From contig JAMWFC010000052.1 in the NCBI GenBank assembly GCA_027475525.1, positions 744,001-808,000 on the forward strand: a DNA stretch of 64,000 bases, given 5' to 3'. This stretch comes from Macrolepiota albuminosa (Eukaryota > Basidiomycota > Agaricomycetes > Agaricales > Agaricaceae). Shown piece by piece: positions 56,673 through 64,000 of this stretch. The first letter of the stretch is position 1. Each line of letters opens with the position of its first letter. The notes below the pieces were generated by a model, which saw nothing but the letters and a program-made list of their open reading frames with translations, had not been told where the DNA came from and made no database searches. A program made the translations under genes and the position numbers.

Positions 56673-58421
56673 TCATGCCTCGTCAAAGCGCACAGAATTG
56701 TGAACGAAAGGGCGCAGATAGTGAGGTACAGAAGGAGGAAATGGGTATAGGGCATGACGGTCAGGCAATAGACCCCGAGAAGGGCCATCTGCCAAGTTCT
56801 CTTCACTCGGGACCCAGGTGACTGTCAGCCAAATGTGGTGGCGTTGAAATTCATCGACGATGCGCCTTAAAACCAGATTCTGTTCTGAATTGCGCGACCG
56901 TCCTGCTGAAAGGGCACCGACGACACCAGCATTGTCGGAACGAAGAACGACGTGGCAATGCCCGAAACGCGAAGAAACCAAGGTACGGACGGCCAGGTCA
57001 ACGGCCACCATTTCTGCCCAGCCAATGTCCCTGCCGTCGCCCTTCCAACCAACCTTCAACTTCCACGCCAACCAACGATCATCGAGGACAAGGCCAATCC
57101 CCCAAGATGTGGAAGCGTCGACGAAAAGCGAACAAGGTAAGGGATCGGGAGGCTTCATAATGTGCTGACCGCACCAACCACTAGATAGCTTTGATCGCCA
57201 CCATTCGATATCAGCCAGAACCGCGGCACCCACACGATGACGAAGAAAGGGACGGGCATCACGAGGAAAACCTGCCCGAAAGGCGTAGAGGGAAGGAAGA
57301 TGATTACGACCCTCCGGGGCGACCAAACACACATGATTGAGAGTCCCGATCAGGGACTCGGTGGAGCGCATGGAAATGTAGGCACCCGGGCACCACTCGC
57401 TTAACTTATCTAAATACTTGAGACGCTTCCTGTCAGGAAGCTCAACTGTCTTGCGACCCAAGGACCAAAGGAAGCCAATATAAGAAAAGGAGTCTGCGAA
57501 AGGAAAATGCTTATCTGGGGCCCAAGGCCAACCAAGATCTGCCGCAACTGACCAAATCAGAGATTCGTCGTACGAATAACTGAAGGGTTGCGAACCGGAC
57601 ACTGGATAGCGGAAAAAAATGAAGTCGTCCACCCACTTGAGGACGGCATCGACACCGGCGTGAACAAAAAGGCGCACAATAGCGTCAGCTACCAATCCAA
57701 AGACCCCAGGGGCAGCCGAAATGCCAAAGTTCAAGCGAAAATCAAAATGAACAAGACCATCAATGGTCACGCCGAGGAGCGGCCAATCGCGAGGCCGGGT
57801 CGGGATGTTTCGGAATGCGGCATCGACATCGAAGACGGCCACCTGTGTGCCGGGGGGAGCATCTGCCACCAGCAGCCAGCAGGCAGCAAACGTGCCCCAG
57901 TCACACTTGAAGACGGAAGCATCGATGAGAGAGTTGATAGAAGGGATGGATGGATCGTTGCGAGGGAAGGACAGATCTAAAGTGACACGGAGTTTTCCTC
58001 CCGCGCTAGAAATTACATTGAGTGGGGCTGTGCGAAAAGGACCAAAGAGATCATAGGCAATAGAAGGATCGAAGCCTGGAGAAACACGACCAAGAGAAAT
58101 TTCCTGAGAGTATTTAGAAACGACAAAGGCATGTGCCTCAGGAGAACGAAAATGATTGGGAGGGGAAAAGGAGCTGTTGAGACAAAAGGAATCCAAGCCA
58201 ACACTGAAACCAGTGCGCAGGCCTTCCGGCACCTGCGCAAAATCGTCCAAGGCCCCTGCAGCGGCAAGCGCTGCCTCCCACCGATCGGCAAGGAGTGGGG
58301 TGGACAAGGGGAAAAGGGACTCAAGCAGCACAGGCCTGCGCCCCGTGGGCAGCGGACCCGCAAAGCGAGCAAGAGTGGGCGTGCCCACAATCAGCCCCCC
58401 GGGGGCAGGAGGAGGAGCCAT
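56673..58421 (-). CDS. Reverse transcriptase / RNase H of the Ngaro/PAT-type retrotransposon
   Basis: The first Met in frame, MAPPPAPGGL, is at 58,421, overlapping the end of gag by about 100 bp; the frame is open to 58,814. Reverse transcriptase motifs: KLRVTLDLSFPRND, motif A VAVFDVDAAFRNIP, motif B NFGISAAPGVFG, motif C LKWVDDFIFF with both catalytic Asp. RNase H: SLFVDASTSWGIGLVL, GWAEMVAVDLAVRTLV, VVLRSDNAGVVGAL, and TWVPSEENLADGPSRG, holding the D-E-D-D set. This order with VDD rather than YVDD fits DIRS-superfamily elements. No methyltransferase domain follows, which favours Ngaro/PAT over DIRS1. The ORF is intact. Confidence 0.88.
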   Translation of the reverse strand: MAPPPAPGGLIVGTPTLARFAGPLPTGRRPVLLESLFPLSTPLLADRWEAALAAAGALDDFAQVPEGLRTGFSVGLDSFCLNSSFSPPNHFRSPEAHAFVVSKYSQEISLGRVSPGFDPSIAYDLFGPFRTAPLNVISSAGGKLRVTLDLSFPRNDPSIPSINSLIDASVFKCDWGTFAACWLLVADAPPGTQVAVFDVDAAFRNIPTRPRDWPLLGVTIDGLVHFDFRLNFGISAAPGVFGLVADAIVRLFVHAGVDAVLKWVDDFIFFRYPVSGSQPFSYSYDESLIWSVAADLGWPWAPDKHFPFADSFSYIGFLWSLGRKTVELPDRKRLKYLDKLSEWCPGAYISMRSTESLIGTLNHVCLVAPEGRNHLPSLYAFRAGFPRDARPFLRHRVGAAVLADIEWWRSKLSSGWCGQHIMKPPDPLPCSLFVDASTSWGIGLVLDDRWLAWKLKVGWKGDGRDIGWAEMVAVDLAVRTLVSSRFGHCHVVLRSDNAGVVGALSAGRSRNSEQNLVLRRIVDEFQRHHIWLTVTWVPSEENLADGPSRGLLPDRHALYPFPPSVPHYLRPFVHNSVRFDEA

Positions 58422-60808
58422 TGTAAGCGAAGCAGATCGTACTTCCACTGGGAGTGCGCCAAGAGTTCCCCTCACGGCGGAGGAAGAGGGGGCTTGCGCG
58501 GCAAGCAGGCAACTTGTGGTCGACGGAGCCACAACTAAGGCACCGGCCACGCCTAGAGCGTGGCAGATCCTTGCCCTTGGACGGCTCGCGCCCACGACCA
58601 GAAGATGAGACAGAGTTAGCACGGGCCAGAGCGCCCTCCAGCTCAGCAATACGAGAATGCATGGAAGAGACCATGGAAGCCTGCTGAAGGTCACAGCACT
58701 CCCGCCAGATATTTTCGTGAATGACGTCCATACGGAAAGTATGAGAGTCCCGCACAAACATGGCGCGCAGACGACGATCATATGCAAAAATGACCTTAAA
58801 GCGATCCCTCGCATCCGGCAAGTCCTTCAGAGAGCGGAAATGGGAAGCAAAGGAATCGGCGATCTCCTGGGCAATAGCACCACCGGAATGGGCATCACCA
58901 TCTGCACGAAGATGCAAACGCATAGCGGCCACCAAATTCTCTGAGGCTCCAAACCAATCATCGAAAGAGAGGGTAGACTCCTTAGAACAGTCAAAGGAAG
59001 CATTCGGGAGGCGGAGCTTGCCATTGGCAACAACAAAGGAGGACTCAGGAGCCGGAGGCTCCAAGGCTGCCCGACGGCAAGCAGTATCCGTCAGGAGATC
59101 CAAGGGAATGTACTCAAGCATGCCCTGTTCAAGCACCCGCACCACCTTGTGGGGAAAAACCTTGTCAGCTGCGGAAAGTTGGCGGCCCACAGGAGGGGGT
59201 CGGCCATGCAAGGTGCGAGAGGGCCGTGGGTCCGAAGCAGAGTCACGACACTGGGTGGGCTCAAATCCGTCACCAAGAAAGATGCCTGGCCCCACTGGGC
59301 GGCGGGGTGGAATAAAAGGGAGGGGGATGTGAGTGTGACCCTCCCGAGAACGCGAACGAAGAGAAGAAGCACGCCGAGGTGCTGCATGGGCATGCACCGG
59401 AGATGTGACACCAGCATCACGGTCACGAGTCGCATATAAACGGCGGAGAAGCTCTGAGGCAGAAACAACACGGTGAGTTGAGGCCCAATAAAGCTAAAAA
59501 CGGGACCCAAAAGGAAGCCCAACACGAAACCCAAGAAATTTGGTCTAACAAGTGCAACAATGGTGCAGAGGGAGAGTGTGAGAGCACAAAAGGCCTCCGA
59601 CTCATCTGAGGAAGGAAGCGCAAGAGCACCAACAGCTCCAGACCTGTATGAGAAGAGAAGAGAGCCTGATGGCATAGGGGCACAATGGGCCCGCAGGTAC
59701 TCGTATGATGAGAGAAGAGAGCCAGATGGCATAGGGGCACAATGGGCTCCCTGGTAGCACAAAAGGCTGAAGGGAGAATGGAACAATGGGCTCCCTGGTA
59801 GCACAAAAGGCCGAAGAGAGAATGGAAGGAGAAGCACAAAAGGCCAAAACAAGAGATAGTGGCACCCATGGCCAAAGGTGAACAAAGCGTACCTTCACGG
59901 GGGACACTGTGCCCAAAATCGCTGAAGATGTTTGCCAGTACGTCCTCTGTCAGGGTGATGACGTGTGGCTGATTGACATGTACAGGAGACAAGACCCGAA
60001 TGTTTTCCCCCGGAGACAACCTTACATCGGGGTCAGGGGAGTACGTATTTGCAGATGAGTCCCGCCGTTGGTGCCTATATGCATCCACGGAAGGGGAGCG
60101 TCTGGTAAGGACGTCTCTAGGAGGGGTCGTCAGGTCTCTAGGAATGGACCTGGGTCGGCCTCGAGCAGGCGTAAGCGGGGCACGGCCCAAGGGAATAGAA
60201 TTTTGCAAAATGGCATCTGCCGCCCCAGGGGATAGGGAAAGGTTCCGCTCCTGGGTGTCGTCTGAGTCCACGCCCGGACGACGGCGTTTGGTCCTAGGAG
60301 GGACTGCAGGGGAAACCGCAGGACGAGTCGCGGGAATTCTAATCCTAGGAGTATCATCACCCACAGCAAGGGTTGGTCCGGGCCTTTGTATGACCTCGCG
60401 AACCCGTCCTCGAGCTTCCTCAACCTGCGCAGTGGGATAGGATGCGAACAATTGACCAGGTTGTAAATGGGGAACAGGGCCTCCGTCCACCCCCACCGAA
60501 GGCGCCGGAATATGCGCCTCGAGTCTGCTGGGAGTGGCTTGGAAGACCACAATATCGGGGTTCAACGAGCCCGCTACCTCGCTGATTCCAGAGGTATGAA
60601 CCAGGGAAGGAGAAACCGAATCCGGTTGGTTGAGGCGCGTATATGCGCTCTCTCTTACCTCAGCTGGCTTGTCTGTACCCCCAATCCCTACAGGATTGAG
60701 CGTCGTTGTATCCGTCCTCTCCGCCGGGCTTAGCACAGACGGTAAGAGAGGTCGCGGCGATGGCGTGGTTCTACCTCCTCGCGTTCCTCGCTTAGGGCGG
60801 GACGTCAT
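58321..60808 (-). CDS. Gag-like protein of the Ngaro/PAT-type retrotransposon, with intron
   Basis: Starts MTSRPKRGTRGGRTTPSPRP at 60,808. The first exon encodes a disordered Pro/Arg-rich region ending GHSVPREG; the second encodes the folded part and zinc fingers. The junction needs an intron of 439 bp (59,454-59,892, GTACGC...CCTCAG), giving VPREELLRRLYATRD. The C-terminus has CLSCGSVDHKLPAC (CCHC), CFAYNGSSSCPRGADCGHAH (CCCH) and CSLCGSAAHGAQAC (CCHC). The zinc knuckles support an RNA-binding gag. If the intron is not removed, the two frames would not join. It ends at 58,321 inside the reverse transcriptase ORF. Confidence 0.75.
59645..59820. repeat. Tandem repeats inside the gag intron
   Basis: Two imperfect repeat pairs: GATGGCATAGGGGCACAATG (with flanking AGAGAAGAGAGCC) near 59,655-59,690 and 59,717-59,750, and CTCCCTGGTAGCACAAAAGG near 59,746-59,770 and 59,790-59,812. 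They produce long spurious hydrophobic frames on the minus strand. Confidence 0.7.
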
Positions 60809-60849
60809 AGGCGTAATAAATTTGCCTCGAAAACACCACGAAGTGCGAC

Positions 60850-60999
60850 GGTGAAAGGAAACGGATAGGTCACCGCGGTTGACGAAGTTGGAGCTCTCCA
60901 CCCAGATGGTCGAGTGAATCAACCGCTTACAGTCACACCTTGGTCACGTCTTCGAAATTCATCCCTCTTACTCCCGTGCCTCCTTCTCGAGGGATGCCA
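60850..60999 (-). repeat. Split direct repeat A1 (150 bp)
   Basis: Outer 5' repeat of the element, identical by eye to A2. It precedes the gag start codon (60,808) by 41 bp, so it probably contains or adjoins the promoter. Confidence 0.9.
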
Positions 61000-62222
61000 T
61001 GACTGAGAAACAAGCGCCTATGCCCACAGATCTCAAGATTGATGTTGATCATGATCAGATTTTGGTGGCCATGCTGATGCAATACAACAACATTGACCCA
61101 CTACTGGCCAGCACCGAGGAGAAGCCCAGAACTTGGGAGAAAGCCAAGAGGAGTCCGGATGCTGCAAAATGGGAGGAAGGTTATTGAGAAGAAATGAAGT
61201 TACTCAAGGTCATGGGAGTCTTCCAACTGATACCGCAACAGAACATGCCTCAAGGCCAAAAGATCAGGAAGGGACAACCTATCTTCAAGATAAAAAGAGA
61301 TGAGCACGGCAATGCAATATGGTACAAGGTATGCCTCGTATTCAAAGGCTATAAACAGATTTATGGCAAAGACTACAACAAGACCACGTCCCCAACAGCA
61401 CGCATGGATTTGTGGCAGATACTGCTGCACATCATGGCTACAGAGGGATGGGATGCTGCACAGATTGATATTAAAATGGCATTCCTTTATGGCCTGCTAC
61501 CTGATGATGAAGTCCAATACATGGAGCAACCTGAAGGCTTCAAAGAACCTGGGAAGGAGGACTGGGTGTGCGAGTTGGTGTGCAGGCTATATGGGATGAA
61601 GCAGGCAGGTCGGATCTGGAACCAGACCCTGAATGAGAGGATGATGAGTTGGGAATTTGCGAAACTGGCATGTAAGTCTTGCATATACTACAGAAAATCC
61701 CCCACAGGCACAGTAATTGCTGCCATACATGTGGACAACTTTCTCGCCATTGCCAGCTCTAAAGCCAAGAACAAATGATTCAAAACCCAGCTGCACCAAG
61801 TCTGGACCATCTCAGACCTGGAGACTCCCCAATACCTCGTCGGTGTATTGGTAGAATGGGACAGAGCCACCAAAACCGTGATGCTATCACAGACCACTTT
61901 CATTAACCATGTAATAACTCAATTTAGACAGAAAGACGTGCACCCCCTCTCCCTGCCCATAGAGCCAGGCTCAAAACTCAGACAACCAAATAGGGACATG
62001 CAAACACGCAACAAGAAGGACAAGATAGCCAAGCTCCCTTACAGATCCCTTGTCAGATGCCTATTATATATAGCAGTTGCAACTTGCCCTGACATCACCT
62101 TTGCCATGCAGCAACTATCCCAGTTCCTTGACAACTACAATTGCACACACTGGAACGCTGGAATATGGCTAGTCAGATACCTCGAAGGCACCAGAGACCT
62201 CAAACTTTGTCTAGGAGGACAG
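61000..62222 (+). pseudogene. Copia reverse transcriptase (decayed; RNase H cut off)
   Basis: Reads TEKQAPMPTDLKIDV, then KAKRSPDAAKWEEGY, a TGA, and EEMKLLKVMGVFQL. The reverse transcriptase core has KARMVFKGY-like VCLVFKGYKQIYGKDY, DIKMAFLYGLL (motif A Asp present), LYGMKQAGRIW, and AIHVDNFLA where relatives have VDD: the second catalytic Asp is Asn (a G-to-A change). A further TGA lies at 61,776. The tail RSLVRCLLYIAVATCPDITF and VRYLEGTRDLKL is cut by the LTR at 62,223 before RNase H. Confidence 0.85.
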
Positions 62223-63247
62223 TGATGACGCCCAAAGTTTGGTCAGTAACAAATGTAGCAAAAGTGTTACCGTACCAAGAGTTTGCGTTGGGCGCGCTAT
62301 AAGTGATTTGAGGAGTCCCAGGCAGGTCCCAGAGAACGCGGTGTTACCGTACCAAGAGTTTGCGTTGGGCGCGCTATAAGTGATTTGAGGAGTCCCAGGC
62401 AGGTCCCAGAGAACGCGCCTATGAAAAAGGGGTAAAGTCGGTAAGGGAGTCGGCAAGTGTAAAGCGCTAAAGTAAAGCGCTTAGGGAAGAAGCGGTAAGT
62501 GCACACGGCAATGTCAGCGGCAAGAGCACGGTAAGCTTAGCGAAGTTCTAAGCGTCGATAATGCCTGCCGTAGTTGCAAGGCGCGAAGGTGTCGAAAGTT
62601 GGCAAGAGTCTGCAACTGCCGACGAGTTCGACGTTGCCGACCGTAACTGAGCTCTGGAGCGTAAAGGGGACTGAAAAAGTGGGAGCAGGAAACTCTGGTC
62701 TATTCGTCCGATGGGTATGTACAAGTCGGTAAGTACTTTTTATACTACAATGAGTTCACCGTCGCCAGTGGCCAACCATTGCCAAAGTGCGGTAAACTGG
62801 AAAATTTCATAGGGGTAGCTCCAACGGTTTCAGATCCCTACCGTCCATTCAAGACCCTTGGCGCCACCAGGCGGCAGATCGCGGTGCTAAATCATCAATC
62901 CATCACCCTTCTGTCTGTCAGAACACCTAAGCGACGTTGGGCGCCAAATCGAGACGGTAAGCGGTGTCAGACGCCAAGGTCAAACGCCAAGCTGTCCGTC
63001 AGTTTTTGATAGATCATCAAGCTTCTCGCTAAGCGCTGTCGTCAGTGACTGATGCCATCTGTCAGTTGTCATTCCTGCTGCCGTCGGCGCTATCATTGAT
63101 CGGATCTGCTTCTTGCCGTGCGCGGCCATCGGGAATGGCTTAAAATGGGTAGAACGCGTGCGCTAAGTTTGGAACGAGTGCAGCAAGGTTTCCGGAGCTG
63201 GTGCCGAGCCTGCCGTTGATGCGCCTAACCTGTATAGGGTCCTATCA
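62223..63247 (+). mobile_element. 5' LTR of an LTR retrotransposon running off the window
   Basis: TGATGACGCCCAAAGTTTGG start and TATAGGGTCCTATCA end, 1,025 bp, confirmed by the decayed reverse copy at 42,509-44,504. The insertion lies in the Copia reverse transcriptase; the preceding tetramer ACAG would be the target duplication. A coding sequence follows at 63,417, so this is the 5' LTR of a longer element in plus orientation. The primer-binding site could not be identified in TCTCCCCCCAACTG after the LTR. Confidence 0.75.
62264..62417 (+). repeat. 77 bp perfect tandem duplication in the LTR
   Basis: GTGTTACCGTACCAAGAG through CAGAGAACGCG occurs at 62,264-62,340 and again at 62,341-62,417. 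The decayed LTR copy at 42.5-44.5 kb has a single version (about 44,383-44,460), so the duplication is specific to this copy or subfamily. Confidence 0.9.
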
Positions 63248-63416
63248 TCTCCCCCCAACTGAAAAATTGACTGTCCTCAGTCACCAAATAAGGCTACCAT
63301 TACCGCTTTTGTGACAGGTGGTCCGTGCGTTCTTGAGATTTTGTTTATAGTTCTGGCGCGTGAGTTTGGACTTCGTTTCTTCTCCCCATCTTTTCCTGGC
63401 GCTCAATAATAAAAAT

Positions 63417-64000
63417 ATGTCCTTCCGTATTCCAACTCCGCCCCCCGTTCCGTCTCAGGCTGCTCAAGAAGCCGCCTACGCATACATCGCTAAGGCAAAT
63501 AATTTCGTTAGGCGCATCGAGGGTGTGGGCGCGGAGGCGCCTTCAAATTTGGTCATCGCGGTTATGAAGTTATTGGAGCGTTGGTACGAGGTCCGTGTCC
63601 TTGGCGTAGGCTGGGATAAGGAGATTGAGGTGCGGGAGTGGTGCTGAGCCCGCTATGTGGATAATTGTGGCGCGGAGTGGTTAGCGCCGTTTTCTCGTTT
63701 TGTAAGTGGTTTTAGCCCTTGCCGTGTCGCTAGCTGATCGAGTTGCCAGGCGCCTCCTCCCGTCCCTACCATCGAGGACGAGTTGGAGGATATTTTATCT
63801 GGTGCCTTGCCGATGATGGTAAGCGCTCCCGTGCCTGAGTAAGTATCTCTGATTTTTGATTTCTGACTTAGCTGTGGTCTGATCTGTCTCCCCATAGCAA
63901 ACAAGAGGTGTTAGCGCCTCTTGCTAATTTGCAGGTGGACGCTGAGATGGCGGCTATCCGCGAGAGTGTGCTGGAAGAGGCCTCCCGTGACGCCAAGGAG
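63417..64000 (+). CDS. 5' part of an LTR-element gene (gag-like, partial, with premature stop)
   Basis: Starts MSFRIPTPPPVPSQAAQEAA, 170 bp after the LTR. The first exon reads RRIEGVGAEAPSNLVIAVM and KLLERWYEVRVLGVGWDKE, then EWC followed by TGA at 63,645-63,647; the frame then stays open (ARYVDNCGAEWLAPFSRF) to a good intron donor at about 63,702. Two more exons follow (PTIEDELEDILSGALP; KQEVLAPLANLQVDAEMAAI) and run past the edge. The TGA may be a TGG Trp changed by one transition. No zinc knuckle is visible yet, so gag is inferred from position only. Confidence 0.45.

Larger units (their letters stand above)
54724..60999 (-). mobile_element. Ngaro/PAT-type tyrosine-recombinase (DIRS-like) retrotransposon, 6,276 bp, near-intact
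   Basis: Transcribed on the minus strand. In its own orientation the order is A1 (60,999-60,850), gag, reverse transcriptase/RNase H, tyrosine recombinase, B1 (55,388-55,227), A2 (55,226-55,077), a 191 bp spacer, B2 (54,885-54,724). These are the split direct repeats A1-ORFs-B1-A2-B2 of the PAT/Ngaro group. A copies (150 bp) and B copies (162 bp) look identical to each other. There is no integrase, no protease and no target-site duplication: the flanking Copia frame is rejoined exactly (QQTPV + TEKQ). All three main ORFs are open and CpG-rich, indicating a young insertion. Confidence 0.88.
51000..62222 (+). mobile_element. Decayed Ty1/Copia retrotransposon, split by three insertions
   Basis: Gag, protease, integrase and reverse transcriptase segments follow in the Copia order on the plus strand from about 51.5 to 62.2 kb. 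They are interrupted at 53,775-54,072 (LTR-like, with an assembly gap), at 54,724-60,999 (tyrosine-recombinase retrotransposon) and at 62,223 (LTR element) before the RNase H domain. Removing the first two insertions restores reading across each junction. Nonsense changes such as Trp TGG to TAG (51,730) and TGA stops (52,219; 52,606; 61,185; 61,776) show it is dead. The left boundary is approximate. Confidence 0.8.

Noticed and set aside
59091..59885. Hydrophobic minus-strand frame of 264 codons, like a membrane protein
   Set aside because: It is produced by the tandem repeats in the gag intron and an out-of-frame reading of gag exon 2.
54724..60999. Direct repeats considered as a CRISPR-like or LTR structure
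   Set aside because: Only two units of each of two kinds, 150-162 bp long and arranged as A1-B1-A2-B2 around a tyrosine-recombinase retrotransposon; no spacers and no flanking TG...CA LTR pair.
63640..63660. In-frame TGA read as selenocysteine
   Set aside because: Fungi of this group are not known to use selenocysteine, and a Trp TGG to TGA transition explains it, as in the neighbouring elements.
1..64000. tRNA or rRNA genes
   Set aside because: No stretch with a recognisable tRNA A/B box pair or conserved rRNA segment was noticed by reading; a covariance search would be needed to exclude them.

Overview
The window is nuclear DNA of a filamentous fungus, most likely a mushroom-forming basidiomycete (Agaricomycetes). 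The genes carry many short GT-AG introns of about 45-75 bp, some exons are only 8-30 nt long, genes are closely packed on both strands, and the transposons (a KDZ-type DNA element, Copia, LTR elements and a tyrosine-recombinase retrotransposon) are typical of that group. No tRNA, rRNA or CRISPR array was seen. Both window edges cut a gene.

Layout. 1-413 is the 3' end of an unidentified gene. 1.06-16 kb is dominated by lipid-oxidation genes: a cytochrome b5/acyl-CoA dehydrogenase fusion on the minus strand, an alpha-methylacyl-CoA racemase, a secreted GH79 glycosidase, a decayed acyl-CoA dehydrogenase, then two more intact fusion genes in tandem on the plus strand. 16-25.2 kb holds housekeeping genes: a Mim1/TOM13 mitochondrial import factor, an XLF-type end-joining factor divergent from an FHA/G-patch protein, and a B-type cyclin. 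25.9-32.2 kb carries peroxisomal multifunctional enzyme 2 split in two genes: a tandem dehydrogenase protein and a separate hydratase-2. Pyruvate dehydrogenase E1 beta (32.3-33.7 kb) and a vacuolar Ca2+/H+ exchanger (34.3-36.9 kb) follow.

From about 37.4 kb to the right edge the DNA is a nested transposon pile. A 12.9 kb KDZ-type element (about 37,956-50,856, terminal inverted repeats) holds a decayed transposase with a Ulp1-like tail and a second decayed gene. A solo LTR lies inside it, and a further TG...CA insertion lies inside that. A decayed Copia element (about 51.0-62.2 kb) follows, broken by a gap-containing LTR-like insertion at 53,775, by a nearly pristine 6,276 bp Ngaro/PAT-type tyrosine-recombinase retrotransposon at 54,724-60,999, and by an LTR element starting at 62,223 that runs off the window.

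How the genes fit together. The b5-dehydrogenases end in ARL, the racemase in HKL and both multifunctional-enzyme proteins in AKL, all peroxisomal type 1 signals or close variants. Racemase, dehydrogenase, hydratase-2 and 3-hydroxyacyl-CoA dehydrogenase are steps of peroxisomal beta-oxidation of 2-methyl-branched or ordinary acyl-CoAs, so the left half looks like a loose peroxisomal beta-oxidation neighbourhood whose first oxidation may use a fused heme domain. That assignment is an inference from motifs. The transposon half shows strong CpG depletion and CpG-to-TpG/CpA decay in the old elements but not in the young tyrosine-recombinase element.
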